Shown here in pieces: positions 36,662-45,625 of a stretch of DNA of 64,000 nt. The notes under the pieces are model-generated. The model saw only the letters and a program-made list of their open reading frames with translations, did no database searches and was not told where the DNA came from. The stretch comes from Clostridiales bacterium (GTDB taxonomy: Bacteria; Bacillota; Clostridia; Lachnospirales; Lachnospiraceae). The translations under genes were made by a program, and so were the position numbers. The DNA lies in contig JAJBTU010000033.1 of assembly GCA_020860715.1 (NCBI GenBank), forward strand, positions 1-64,000, written 5' to 3'. Each line of letters opens with the position of its first letter. Position 1 is the stretch's first letter.

Positions 36662-37525
36662 ATGATTACAAGCACCTCAAATGCCCGCGTAAAGGATCTG
36701 ATTTCGCTTAAAAAGAGAGCGAAGGAGCGGAATGAGCGGGATGTGTTCGTGACAGAAGGACCGAAGATGTTTCGTGAAACGCCGCCTGAACGGCTTCTGG
36801 ATGTCTTTGTTTCAGATGGTTTTTACCGCAGAGAGCGGGCGCTGTTTGACGACGGCAAGCCGGTCACGGTATTGTCAGACCGTGTTTTTGAAAGTGTGTC
36901 GGATACGAGGACTCCGCAGGGAGTCCTCTGTGTTGTGCGGCAGTTTCATTATCGGCTTGAGGATCTGATGCAGGGAAGAGTCCCGGAAGTTTCCGGTGCG
37001 CAAACGAATCTTTCCAAAGCCGGAGATATCAGGGACCGGGATGGCGCTGCCGGTGCAGATACACCGCTGCTGATCGCTCTGGAGAACCTTCAGGATCCCG
37101 GCAATCTCGGCACGATCCTTCGCACGGCGGAGGGCGCCGGCGCGACCGGGATTCTTCTCGGCCCGGGCTGTGTGGATATCTACAATCCAAAAGTCATCCG
37201 TTCTACTATGGGAAGCGTTTACCGGATGCCTTTTTATTATACGGAGAATCTGAAGCGGGATATGCGGCTGCTGCAGCAAAAGGGCGTGCGGTGGTATGCG
37301 GCGCATCTGGAGGGCAGCGTACCTTATGACGAGGCGTCGTATGACGGCCCGGCCGGATTCCTGATCGGAAATGAGAGCCGTGGGCTGACAGAGGAGACGG
37401 CGGCGCTCGCAGATCAGAGTGTCCGTATTCCGATGTGCGGGCAGGTGGAATCCCTGAACGCTGCGGTCGCGGCTTCTGTACTGATGTACGAGGCGCATCG
37501 GCAGAGGAGAAACGCAAAAAAATAA
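36662..37525 (+). CDS. TrmH/SpoU-family RNA 2'-O-methyltransferase
   Basis: SPOUT-class methyltransferase of 287 residues acting on rRNA or tRNA ribose. It has an N-terminal substrate-binding domain (STSNARVKDLISLKKRAKER) and the SPOUT knot motifs ALENLQDPGNLGTILRTAEGAG, FLIGNESRGL and IPMCGQVESLNAAVAASVLMYE. A low-complexity stretch of about 28 residues (DNA 36979-37062) lies between the two domains, just before motif 1. The exact target nucleotide cannot be read from sequence. Confidence 0.9.
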   Translation: MITSTSNARVKDLISLKKRAKERNERDVFVTEGPKMFRETPPERLLDVFVSDGFYRRERALFDDGKPVTVLSDRVFESVSDTRTPQGVLCVVRQFHYRLEDLMQGRVPEVSGAQTNLSKAGDIRDRDGAAGADTPLLIALENLQDPGNLGTILRTAEGAGATGILLGPGCVDIYNPKVIRSTMGSVYRMPFYYTENLKRDMRLLQQKGVRWYAAHLEGSVPYDEASYDGPAGFLIGNESRGLTEETAALADQSVRIPMCGQVESLNAAVAASVLMYEAHRQRRNAKK

Positions 37526-37594
37526 TAAGCAAAACGGACTGACAGAACCAGTGCTCTGTGTTCTGCCGGAATAAAGGAAAGAGGGCGTTATTGT

Positions 37595-38098
37595 ATGCGG
37601 GAGCAATTGACAGAATCGGATGTAAAGAAGATTCAGGAGGAAATCGAATACCGCAGGCTGGTGGTGCGCAAGGAAGCGATCGAAGCGGTGAAAGAGGCGC
37701 GGGCGCACGGCGATCTGAGTGAAAATTTTGAGTATCACGCGGCCAAGGCGGATAAAAATAAGAATGAGAGCCGCATCCGCTATCTGGAGAGAATGCTGAA
37801 GACGGCGGAAGTGATCTCGGATGCGTCCAAAGACGACGAGGTCGGGATTCACAATAAAGTGGAAGTCTATGTGGAGGAGGACGACGAGACGGAAGTCTAC
37901 CGGATCGTGACTTCTGTGCGGGGCAATTCCCTTGACGGCAGGATCAGCATTGAATCTCCGATGGGGAAAGCGCTGCTTGGTCATAAGGTCGGAGACCGTG
38001 TTCTTGTGCAGGTAAATGAGAACTACGGGTACTATGTAGTGATCCGCAGTATTGACAAGTCGCAGGATGAGGAAGGCGAGGAACTGCGGCAGTATTGA
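37595..38098 (+). CDS. greA: Transcription elongation factor GreA family
   Basis: Rescues backtracked RNA polymerase by stimulating transcript cleavage. The protein has 167 residues. The coiled-coil tip carries [20 protein letters not shown] with the two acidic residues needed for cleavage. The C-terminal FKBP-like domain ends [20 protein letters not shown]. Its stop codon overlaps the proposed uvrC start, indicating coupling. Confidence 0.93.
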   Translation: MREQLTESDVKKIQEEIEYRRLVVRKEAIEAVKEARAHGDLSENFEYHAAKADKNKNESRIRYLERMLKTAEVISDASKDDEVGIHNKVEVYVEEDDETEVYRIVTSVRGNSLDGRISIESPMGKALLGHKVGDRVLVQVNENYGYYVVIRSIDKSQDEEGEELRQY

Positions 38099-40086
38099 TA
38101 TGGCGGAAATCGGAGGATACGGAAAGGGAGCTTCAGGATTTGGATGACGATAAAAAAACTCCTGTATTTGATATAGAAGAAGAATTAAAAAAACTGCCCG
38201 CCAGACCGGGCGTCTATATCATGCATGACGCGCGGGATGAGATCATCTATGTCGGAAAGGCGATCAGCCTGAAGAACCGGGTGCGGCAGTATTTTCAGAC
38301 CAGCCGCAATAAAGGACCGAAGATTGAGCAGATGGTGCAGCGCATCAGCCGGTTTGAGTATATCGTGACGGACTCGGAACTGGAGGCGCTGGTGCTGGAG
38401 TGCAACCTGATCAAGGAGCACCGTCCGAAGTACAATACGATGCTGAAGGACGATAAGAGCTACCCGTTTATCAGGGTGACACTCGGGGAGGCGTTTCCGC
38501 GTGTCATGTTTTCCCGTACGATGAAGAAGGACAAATCCCGTTATTTTGGCCCGTTTACGAGCGCGGGCGCGGTCCGGGATACGATCGAACTGATCAATAA
38601 GATTTATAAATTAAGAAACTGCTCGCTTTCCCTGCCCCGCGATATCGGTAAAGACCGGCCGTGCCTGTATTATCATATCGGTCAGTGCCCGGCTCCCTGC
38701 CAGGGGCTGATCAGCAGTGAGGAGTATCGAAAATCGGTGGATGCGGCGATGGAATTTCTGAATGGAAAATACGCGCCGGTGCTGGAGATGCTGCAGGGTA
38801 AGATGGAGCAGGCCTCTGAGGAGATGAATTTTGAGAAAGCGGCGGAATACCGGGATCTGTTAAACAGTGTCCGGCAGGTGGCCCAGCGGCAGAAGATCAC
38901 ACATGAAGACGGCGAGGATAAGGATGTGCTGGCGATGGCGGCGGACAGCGGCGACGCGGTAGTGCAGGTATTCTTTATCCGCGGAGGCAAGATGATCGGC
39001 CGCGATCATTTTTACCTGCGGGTCGCGCCGCATGACACGAAAGCGGTGATCTTAAGCAGCTTTATCAAACAGTATTACGCGGGGACTCCGTTTGTGCCGC
39101 GTGAACTGATGCTCGAGACAGAGGTCGAGGATCATGAACTGGTGGAACAGTGGCTCACCGAAAAGCGGGGCCAGAAAGTCTTTCTGCGTGTGCCGAAGAA
39201 AGGCACGAAAGAGAAACTGGTCGAGATGGCGGCGGAGAACGCGGCGATCGTCCTGCAAAGAGACCGGGAGCGGATTAAGCGGGAGGAAGGCCGCACGATC
39301 GGGGCAGTTCATGAGATTGAGGAACTGCTTGGCGTTGACCGTGCGATGCGCATGGAAGCGTATGATATTTCCAATATCAGCGGATTTGAGTCGGTCGGCT
39401 CGATGATTGTCTATGAAAAGGGAAAGCCCAGGCGCAGCGATTACCGCAAATTTAAAATCAAAACCGTGCAGGGGCCGGACGATTACGCGAGTATGGAGGA
39501 AGTGCTTACACGCCGTTTCCGGCACGGGCTTGCCGAGCGGCAGGAACTGGATGAAAAAGGAATGAGCTATGAGATGGGCAGCTTCAGCCGTTTTCCGGAT
39601 CTGCTTCTGATGGACGGCGGGCGCGGACAGGTCAATGTGGCGCTTCGCGTTCTGGATACGCTTGGAATTTCCATCCCGGTCTGCGGTATGGTAAAGGATG
39701 ATTTTCACCGGACGAGAGGAATTTATTTTGACAACGTGGAACTGCCGATCGATACGCACTCCGAAGCGTTTCACCTGATTACCCGGATCCAGGATGAAGC
39801 GCACCGCTTTGCGATTGAATATCACCGAAGTCTGCGCAGCAAAAGCCAGGTGCATTCCCTTTTAGACGAGATAGAAGGGATCGGCCCGACCCGCCGTAAG
39901 GCGCTGATGCGGACGTTCAAATCTCTGGAAGCCATCCGCGATGCGTCTCTGGAACAGCTTGCGAATGCGCCTTCGATGAATGCACGCAGCGCGCAGGAAG
40001 TATTTGCGTATTTTCATGGAAGCGGGCCGGGCAGAACACGGATCGAAATAGAAGAAGAAAAAGAGAATACGGTGCCGGGCAGATAA
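38095..40086 (+). CDS. uvrC: Excinuclease ABC subunit C
   Basis: Makes the dual incision in nucleotide-excision repair, about 650-663 residues. The order is GIY-YIG nuclease ([20 protein letters not shown]), UVR motif ([15 protein letters not shown]), RNase-H-like nuclease domain ([36 protein letters not shown]) and C-terminal helix-hairpin-helices ([17 protein letters not shown]). The start is uncertain: TTG 38095 overlaps the greA stop, and TTG 38140 has a GGGAG nine bases upstream. The codons between them are not conserved-looking. Confidence 0.95.
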   Translation: MIWRKSEDTERELQDLDDDKKTPVFDIEEELKKLPARPGVYIMHDARDEIIYVGKAISLKNRVRQYFQTSRNKGPKIEQMVQRISRFEYIVTDSELEALVLECNLIKEHRPKYNTMLKDDKSYPFIRVTLGEAFPRVMFSRTMKKDKSRYFGPFTSAGAVRDTIELINKIYKLRNCSLSLPRDIGKDRPCLYYHIGQCPAPCQGLISSEEYRKSVDAAMEFLNGKYAPVLEMLQGKMEQASEEMNFEKAAEYRDLLNSVRQVAQRQKITHEDGEDKDVLAMAADSGDAVVQVFFIRGGKMIGRDHFYLRVAPHDTKAVILSSFIKQYYAGTPFVPRELMLETEVEDHELVEQWLTEKRGQKVFLRVPKKGTKEKLVEMAAENAAIVLQRDRERIKREEGRTIGAVHEIEELLGVDRAMRMEAYDISNISGFESVGSMIVYEKGKPRRSDYRKFKIKTVQGPDDYASMEEVLTRRFRHGLAERQELDEKGMSYEMGSFSRFPDLLLMDGGRGQVNVALRVLDTLGISIPVCGMVKDDFHRTRGIYFDNVELPIDTHSEAFHLITRIQDEAHRFAIEYHRSLRSKSQVHSLLDEIEGIGPTRRKALMRTFKSLEAIRDASLEQLANAPSMNARSAQEVFAYFHGSGPGRTRIEIEEEKENTVPGR

Positions 40087-40110
40087 AACCGCATTTTATA
40101 CTCTTTCTTC

Positions 40111-40139
40111 TGGACAAAGCGGACAGAATCAGGTACAAT
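40111..40139 (+). promoter_or_regulatory. hprK promoter
   Basis: TGGACA (40111-40116), 17 bases, TACAAT (40134-40139). Confidence 0.7.
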
Positions 40140-40167
40140 CCTGTATAACTGTAATATATGAAGAAAA

Positions 40168-40234
40168 ACGCCATTTATAATTGCCTGACGGCAATGGCGT
40201 GGTCTATGTCCGACATAAAAGGCAATGTCGGACA
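40168..40234 (+). promoter_or_regulatory. Two hairpins in the hprK leader
   Basis: ACGCCATT-inner GCC/GGC-AATGGCGT (40168-40200) is followed by TGTCCGACAT / ATGTCGGACA (40207-40234), which ends six bases before the GGAGGG ribosome site. Neither has a T-run. They may control translation or mRNA stability. Confidence 0.6.
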
Positions 40235-40254
40235 GGATATGGAGGGATTTGCAG

Positions 40255-41202
40255 ATGCCAACAGCCAGTGTACCATTGAAGAAGATTGTAGAAAAAATGG
40301 AGCTGACAAATATGACCCCGGAGATCGATATTTCCGGGAAAAAGGTTGTCACTTCGGAGATCAATCGCCCGGCGCTGCAGCTTACCGGCTACTTTGACCA
40401 TTTTTATTCAGAACGTGTGCAGATCATAGGGTATGTGGAATACACCTATCTGGAGCATTTGTCCAGAGAGACGAAGGTGCCGGTATATGAGAAATTTCTG
40501 TCCTACAATGTTCCGTGCATCATCTATACAACAATGACGGAACCGGATGAGGATATGCTGCGCCTGGCGAAGCAGTATCAGGTGCCTGTTTTTACCACCA
40601 GACAGACGACATCGGGGTTCATGGCGGAGATCATCCGCTGGCTGAATGTAGAACTTGCGCCGTGCATTTCCATTCACGGGGTTCTGGTTGATGTATATGG
40701 CGAGGGGATCCTGATCATGGGAGAGAGCGGGATCGGCAAGAGCGAAGCCGCTCTGGAGCTGATCAAACGGGGACACCGTCTGGTCACGGATGACGTGGTC
40801 GAGATCCGCAAGGTCAGCGATGCGACGCTGATCGGATCATCGCCGGATATTACGCGGCATTTTATTGAACTGCGCGGCATCGGCATCATCGATGTGAAGA
40901 CCCTGTTCGGTGTGGAAAGTGTAAAGAATACGCAGCAGATCGATCTGGTGATCAAACTCGAAGAATGGAGCCGTGATAAAGAATATGACCGGCTTGGCCT
41001 GGAAGAGGAATACACGGAGTTTCTGGGGAATAAGGTCGTGTGCCATTCCCTTCCGATTCGTCCGGGAAGAAATCTCGCTGTGATTGTGGAAGCGGCGGCG
41101 GTGAACCACCGGCAGAAGAAGATGGGCTACAACGCGGCGCAGGAGCTGTATAACCGGGTACAGAATTCTCTGATGAAAAATGCACAGAAAAAGGAGCAGT
41201 GA
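40255..41202 (+). CDS. hprK: HPr kinase/phosphorylase
   Basis: Bifunctional sensor that phosphorylates or dephosphorylates Ser46 of HPr and so controls CcpA-dependent catabolite repression. The protein has 315 residues, the standard length. The N-terminal domain is followed by the P-loop MGESGIGKSEAALELIKRGH near residue 156 and the conserved VTDDVVEIR, ELRGIGIIDVKTLFG and IPIRPGRNLAV-like segment (LPIRPGRNLAVIVEAAA). ATG 40255 follows GGAGGG. Glucokinase is 3 bases downstream, giving a carbon-control operon. Confidence 0.96.
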   Translation: MPTASVPLKKIVEKMELTNMTPEIDISGKKVVTSEINRPALQLTGYFDHFYSERVQIIGYVEYTYLEHLSRETKVPVYEKFLSYNVPCIIYTTMTEPDEDMLRLAKQYQVPVFTTRQTTSGFMAEIIRWLNVELAPCISIHGVLVDVYGEGILIMGESGIGKSEAALELIKRGHRLVTDDVVEIRKVSDATLIGSSPDITRHFIELRGIGIIDVKTLFGVESVKNTQQIDLVIKLEEWSRDKEYDRLGLEEEYTEFLGNKVVCHSLPIRPGRNLAVIVEAAAVNHRQKKMGYNAAQELYNRVQNSLMKNAQKKEQ

Positions 41203-41205
41203 GAA

Positions 41206-42141
41206 ATGAAAAAGTATTGTTTTGGAATTGATGTCGGCGGCACGACGGTCAAATGCGGACTTTTGAGCGTGGAAGGGGAATTGCTGGAAAAGTGGGAGAT
41301 CCCGACCCGGATGGAAGAGAATGGCAGCCATATCCTTCCGGATGTGGCGGAGACGATCCTTCAGAAGATGGATCAGAAGCATCTGGATAAGGAAGAGGTG
41401 GCCGGTGTGGGGATCGGCATTCCGGGACCGGTCAATGAGGCCGGTGAGGTGCCGGTCGCGGTGAATCTTCACTGGGGATATGTCAATGTCGCAAAGGATC
41501 TCGGCAGTCTGACCGGACTTACGGTAAAGGCGGGGAATGACGCGAATGTAGCGGCGCTCGGAGAACTCTGGCAGGGCGGCGGCGCAGGCTATCAGGATAT
41601 GATCATGGTGACTCTTGGCACAGGTGTCGGCGGAGGAATTATTCTGGGCGGCAAGATCCTGGCCGGCGCGCACGGCGCGGGCGGCGAGATCGGCCATGCA
41701 CATGTCAGCGATACCATGACAGAAGCCTGCAACTGCGGCAATTACGGCTGCCTGGAGCAGGTGGCATCGGCTACCGGGATCGCAAATCTTGCACGGGAGA
41801 TCCTGGATTCCACCGATGAACCGTCACTGATGCGCGGACATAAGGCTGTCTCTGCGAAGACGGTTTTTGATGCGGTAAAAGAAGGAGATGCGCTTGCCAT
41901 TCGTGTCGCGGAGAAGTTTGGAGACTGTCTGGGCAAAGCGCTGGCAGTATTTGCGGTGGTAGTGGATCCGCAGATCATTGTGATCGGCGGGGGAGTTTCC
42001 AAGGCAGGACCGGTCTTGCTTGATTATGTGACGGAGCCTTTCCGGAAAAATACATTTTCAGCCTGCAGAAGCACGGAATTTGCGCTGGCAAAGCTGGGAA
42101 ATGACGCCGGCATTTACGGGGCTGCGAAAATGGTCCTCTGA
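41206..42141 (+). CDS. ROK-family glucokinase
   Basis: Phosphorylates glucose in the cytoplasm, 311 residues. FGIDVGGTTVKCGLLS is the ATP-binding start, VGIGIPGPVNEAG, LTVKAGNDANVAALGELWQGGG (catalytic Asp of NDANVA) and GEIGHAHV, then the ROK zinc motif CNCGNYGCLEQ. It is coupled to hprK with a 3-base gap. Glucose released by MalQ is a likely substrate. Confidence 0.94.
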   Translation: MKKYCFGIDVGGTTVKCGLLSVEGELLEKWEIPTRMEENGSHILPDVAETILQKMDQKHLDKEEVAGVGIGIPGPVNEAGEVPVAVNLHWGYVNVAKDLGSLTGLTVKAGNDANVAALGELWQGGGAGYQDMIMVTLGTGVGGGIILGGKILAGAHGAGGEIGHAHVSDTMTEACNCGNYGCLEQVASATGIANLAREILDSTDEPSLMRGHKAVSAKTVFDAVKEGDALAIRVAEKFGDCLGKALAVFAVVVDPQIIVIGGGVSKAGPVLLDYVTEPFRKNTFSACRSTEFALAKLGNDAGIYGAAKMVL

Positions 42142-42257
42142 TCATGCCGTGAAAGCGCCTGTCCCGGCGCCCGGACGGGGCGGCCGGAGACAGAACCGGA
42201 AAGCGGGGAACGGATACAGGACATCGACAGGGTACGATGAAGACAGGGGTGAGAAGG

Positions 42258-42368
42258 ATGATGCATTTTAATAATTCCAAAACAAAACAGCGGATCGCCG
42301 CGATTATTGTTATTGTTGTCATTGTGGCAATGGTGCTGGGGACAATCGTCTCTGCACTGGTGATTTGA
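42258..42368 (+). CDS. Single-span small membrane protein
   Basis: 36 codons, MMHFNNSKTKQRIAAIIVIV continuing as a hydrophobic helix to SALVI. A basic N terminus plus one membrane segment is a pattern common in Clostridia small proteins next to surface-protein genes. GAGAAGG lies directly before the two adjacent ATGs, so the second (42261) may be the true start. Function unknown. Confidence 0.6.
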   Translation: MMHFNNSKTKQRIAAIIVIVVIVAMVLGTIVSALVI

Positions 42369-42392
42369 CTGAAGGAACAGAAGGGGATATTC

Positions 42393-44030
42393 ATGCGAAG
42401 TAAATTATATAAGGGAGTTCTGCTGTTGGCCGCGATTCTTTTGTGCGGGCTGGCAGGTATGGAAGCATCGGCGGATGATATGCCTGTGATCAGCGACGGC
42501 GTTCTGATAGGCGAGAAAGATGTCAGCGGGATGACAGTCGATGAAGTGCAGGCTTATGTGGAGAATGAGGTGGAGAAGCTGTCTGCTTCCATTATTACGA
42601 TTCAGATGGGCGACGCGTCTGTAAACGCGACCTGGGCACAGCTGGGGCTTACCTGGACGAACACGGATCTGGTAAAAGAGATCAGCGAACTTGGGACGAC
42701 CGGAAACATTATTCAGAGATATAAAGAACAGAAAGATCTGGAAAACCAGAGCACAAAATATGAGATAGAATATGAACTCGACGAAGATGCACAGGAGGCC
42801 TTTGTACAATCGCTGTCGGTCTATAATTCCGAACCGGTGGAAGGCACGATTTACATGGGGGATGACGGCACGCTTCAGGTTGAGAGCGGTACGGACGGCA
42901 TGACGCTTGATGTGGACGCGACGCTAGCGAGCCTGAAGGAAGTTCTGACGACATATGAGGCCGGGGATGTGATCATTCAGGCGACGGCGGATGTGGAATC
43001 ACCGACTCTGACCGCGGAGCTTTTAAGCCAGATGACCGATGTGCTCGGAACAGCGACGACAAGCTATGCTTCTTCTACTTCCAACCGGGCCAAAAATGTA
43101 GAAAACGGCACTTCGAAGATCAACGGTACCCTGCTGATGCCGGGAGAATCCTTCTCCGTGGCGACCGCTCTGTCGCCGGTGACGGAAGAGAACGGTTATG
43201 CGCTGGCGGCATCCTATGAGGCGGGGCAGGTTGTGGAATCTTATGGCGGAGGCATCTGCCAGGTGTCAACGACGCTGTACAATGCGGTGCTGAAAGCGGA
43301 ACTGCAGGTGGATGAGAGGTACCCGCATTCCATGCTGGTATCTTATGTGGATCCGTCAAGGGACGCGGCAATCGCGGTTGGCTCAAAAGATTTCCAGTTC
43401 ACCAACTCACTGGATTATCCGATTTATATTGTAGGAACGGCATGGTCAGGGACTCTGACCTTTACGATTTACGGTGTGGAGACCAGGCCTTCCAACCGTA
43501 CGCTTCAGCTTGTCAGCGAGACGATCAGCCAGACGGACGCGGCGAGCAATATCACGCTTACGGCAAATACAGGCGAAAGCGTCGGCTATTTACATCAGGT
43601 TCAGAGCGCGCATCAGGGATTAAGCGCCGTGCTCTGGAAAGAAATCTATATAGACGGTGTACTTTCTGAGACAGTGCAGGTCAACAGCAGCACGTACACA
43701 GCCTCGGCGGCGATTTATGAGGTGGGTGTCGCTACCAGCAACAGCGCGCTTCAGACGGCCATGTATGCGGCGATTGCCGCGAACAATCTTTCGCAGGTGC
43801 AGAATCTGATCGCGAATGGAGTAGAGTCAGAGACTGAGAGCGAGACGACCGCGCAGACGGAGACGGCCGCGCAGACAGAGACGGCCGCACAGACAGAAAC
43901 GGCCGCACAGACGGAGACGGCCGCGCAGACAGAGACAGCGGCACAGACGGAGACAGCTGCGCAGACGGAGACAGCGGCACAGACGGAGACGGCTGCGGCT
44001 GCATCCGGTGAGACGGTGGTTGTGGAATAA
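42393..44030 (+). CDS. VanW-family surface protein with C-terminal hexapeptide repeats
   Basis: Exported protein of 545 residues. It has a signal peptide (LYKGVLLLAAILLCGLAGMEASA), a peptidoglycan-binding-4-like domain (GVLIGEKDVSGMTVDEVQAYVENEV), the VanW domain (GESFSVATALSPVT, ESYGGGICQVSTTLYNAVL, RYPHSMLVSYVDPSRDAAI), then a C-terminal tail with about eight copies of the hexapeptide QTETAA (18-base units, about 43850-44000) ending ASGETVVVE. No LPXTG motif or membrane anchor follows the repeats. VanW proteins are widespread cell-wall-associated proteins. The name does not imply vancomycin resistance. Confidence 0.9.
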   Translation: MRSKLYKGVLLLAAILLCGLAGMEASADDMPVISDGVLIGEKDVSGMTVDEVQAYVENEVEKLSASIITIQMGDASVNATWAQLGLTWTNTDLVKEISELGTTGNIIQRYKEQKDLENQSTKYEIEYELDEDAQEAFVQSLSVYNSEPVEGTIYMGDDGTLQVESGTDGMTLDVDATLASLKEVLTTYEAGDVIIQATADVESPTLTAELLSQMTDVLGTATTSYASSTSNRAKNVENGTSKINGTLLMPGESFSVATALSPVTEENGYALAASYEAGQVVESYGGGICQVSTTLYNAVLKAELQVDERYPHSMLVSYVDPSRDAAIAVGSKDFQFTNSLDYPIYIVGTAWSGTLTFTIYGVETRPSNRTLQLVSETISQTDAASNITLTANTGESVGYLHQVQSAHQGLSAVLWKEIYIDGVLSETVQVNSSTYTASAAIYEVGVATSNSALQTAMYAAIAANNLSQVQNLIANGVESETESETTAQTETAAQTETAAQTETAAQTETAAQTETAAQTETAAQTETAAQTETAAAASGETVVVE

Positions 44031-44054
44031 CGGATCGATATACAGGGAAGAGCA

Positions 44055-45056
44055 ATGAGGAAAGGGGAATTGACAGATGCGGTAAAAGACCGCTCTGTTT
44101 TCAGACAGCTTCACATGGCAGGAACGGGAACCGGTGCGGTCCGTACAAAGCGGGCTGTTTTGAAAGGGCAGCCCGGAGACTTACCGGAACAAAGAATAGC
44201 AGCAGCCGGCCCGCTGCCGGGCTATGAAGATATGCCGTGGCGTCAGGTGACCGCCGCGGCAAATTCTCTTGCAGCGGATGGCGCAGAGCCGCAGCAGCTG
44301 CTTCTGCAGGGCCTTATTCCACAGACGACGGAGGAGTCGGCGCTTCGGGAGCTGATGAGGCGGTTTGCGGCAGAAGCGGCAGACCGTGGGATGACATTTG
44401 GCAGTGCAAAGATACAGGTATCGGACTGCGTTGCCGCGCCGCAGTTTTTTGTAACTGCTATCGGGACCCGGCCTGCGCTCCGGATGATGACGCCCGGGCA
44501 GGATCTGGTGGTGCTAAGACAGATCGGGCTGGCCGGGACGGCGGCGCTGGCGCGTGCGTATGAAAGCAGGCTGCGGGAACGTTTCCCCATCTGGCTGGTC
44601 GACCGGGCGAAAGGATTTGACCGCTGGATGTCCGTTACGGAGGCAGCGCGAGCCGTGAACCACTTCGGCGGATGCTCCATGCGGCGCATCGCGCAGGGCG
44701 GCATTTTCAATGCGCTCTGGGAGATGGCGGATCTGTCGGGCGTCGGGCTTGAAGTGGATCTTCGGGAAATTCCTGTTTGTCAGGAAACGATAGAGATATG
44801 TGAATTTTTTGACATCAATCCATATTACCTGTATTCGGAAGGGGCGCTTCTGGTCGGCACGGATCGGGCAAAGGAGCTGATCTCTGTGCTTGCAGAAGAT
44901 CAGATTCCGGCCTGTGTGATCGGGCAGGTGACGGAAGGCAATGACCGGGTGCTTCGAAATGGGGAGAACCGGCGGTATCTGGACCGGCCGCAGCAGGAGG
45001 AACTGTGGAGGTTTTCGGAAAAGATGGCGGCTGTGCAGGGTGTGGAGACAGAATGA
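44055..45056 (+). CDS. AIR-synthase/HypE-like protein with degenerate ATP site
   Basis: 333 residues resembling the PurM/HypE/ThiL two-domain fold. The N-terminal part aligns with WRQVTAAANSLAADGAEPQQLLLQGL. The C-terminal part begins MMTPGQDLVVLRQIGLAGTAALAR and includes VNHFGGCSMRRIAQGGIFNALWEMADLSGVGLEVDL. The ATP-binding aspartates of active members (the DG.. loop, and the GGDT-like motif, replaced here by GSAKIQVS) are not apparent, so catalysis as in HypE is doubtful. It is the first gene of a cluster with an Lrp regulator and aminotransferase. No hydrogenase genes are nearby. The substrate is unknown. Confidence 0.7.
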   Translation: MRKGELTDAVKDRSVFRQLHMAGTGTGAVRTKRAVLKGQPGDLPEQRIAAAGPLPGYEDMPWRQVTAAANSLAADGAEPQQLLLQGLIPQTTEESALRELMRRFAAEAADRGMTFGSAKIQVSDCVAAPQFFVTAIGTRPALRMMTPGQDLVVLRQIGLAGTAALARAYESRLRERFPIWLVDRAKGFDRWMSVTEAARAVNHFGGCSMRRIAQGGIFNALWEMADLSGVGLEVDLREIPVCQETIEICEFFDINPYYLYSEGALLVGTDRAKELISVLAEDQIPACVIGQVTEGNDRVLRNGENRRYLDRPQQEELWRFSEKMAAVQGVETE

Positions 45057-45142
45057 ACCGTCTGAGACATCGGAGTGAGAAACGGAGAAGGCGCGGGACG
45101 GTTCAGGAATAAAAAATGCAGACTTATAGGAGTAAAGAAATC

Positions 45143-45625
45143 ATGAGAGAACAGATTCTGACATTTTTGGAAAAAAACAGCAAGATGGATTTAGGAGAAC
45201 TGGCGGTTCTGCTCGGATCGAGCGAAGATGTGATCAAAAAAGAGGTAGAAGCGATGGAGCAGGAGCAGGTCATCTGCGGCTACCACACACTGATCGACTG
45301 GGAAAAGACAGACTCGGAAAAGGTGACGGCACTGATCGAGGTGCGTGTGACTCCGCAGAGAGGACAGGGATTTGACTCCATCGCGGAACGCATTTACAAC
45401 TACCCGGAGGTACAGTCCGTGTATCTGATCTCCGGCGCGTATGACCTGCTGGTGATCCTGCAGGGCAAATCGCTGCGTGAGGTGTCCAGCTTTGTCTCGG
45501 ACAAGCTGTCCACTCTGGATTCTGTCTTAAGCACGGCGACGCACTTCATTCTGAAAAAATACAAGGACTATGGCACGATACTCGGCAAAAAAGAGAAAGA
45601 TGAAAGGATGTTGATGACCCCGTGA
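45143..45625 (+). CDS. Lrp/AsnC-family transcriptional regulator
   Basis: Amino-acid-responsive regulator of 160 residues. The N-terminal winged helix is ILTFLEKNSKMDLGELAVLLGSS. The RAM effector domain has ALIEVRVTPQRGQGFDSIAERI, VQSVYLISGAYDLLVILQG and FILKKYKDYG. ATG 45143 follows AGGAG (a less likely ATG is at 45116). It overlaps the aminotransferase gene by 4 bases and probably responds to that enzyme's substrate or product. Confidence 0.9.
   Translation: MREQILTFLEKNSKMDLGELAVLLGSSEDVIKKEVEAMEQEQVICGYHTLIDWEKTDSEKVTALIEVRVTPQRGQGFDSIAERIYNYPEVQSVYLISGAYDLLVILQGKSLREVSSFVSDKLSTLDSVLSTATHFILKKYKDYGTILGKKEKDERMLMTP

Noticed and set aside
43850-44005. Regularly spaced repeats as a CRISPR array
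   Set aside because: The 18-base units are contiguous, in frame, and code for QTETAA inside the VanW-family gene. There are no spacers or cas genes.
42393-44030. Vancomycin-resistance gene
   Set aside because: VanW-domain proteins are common surface proteins. No vanH, vanA/B, vanX, vanR or vanS genes are present.
44055-45056. Hydrogenase maturation factor HypE
   Set aside because: Fold-level resemblance only. The ATP-binding residues are not apparent, and there are no other hyp or hydrogenase genes nearby.
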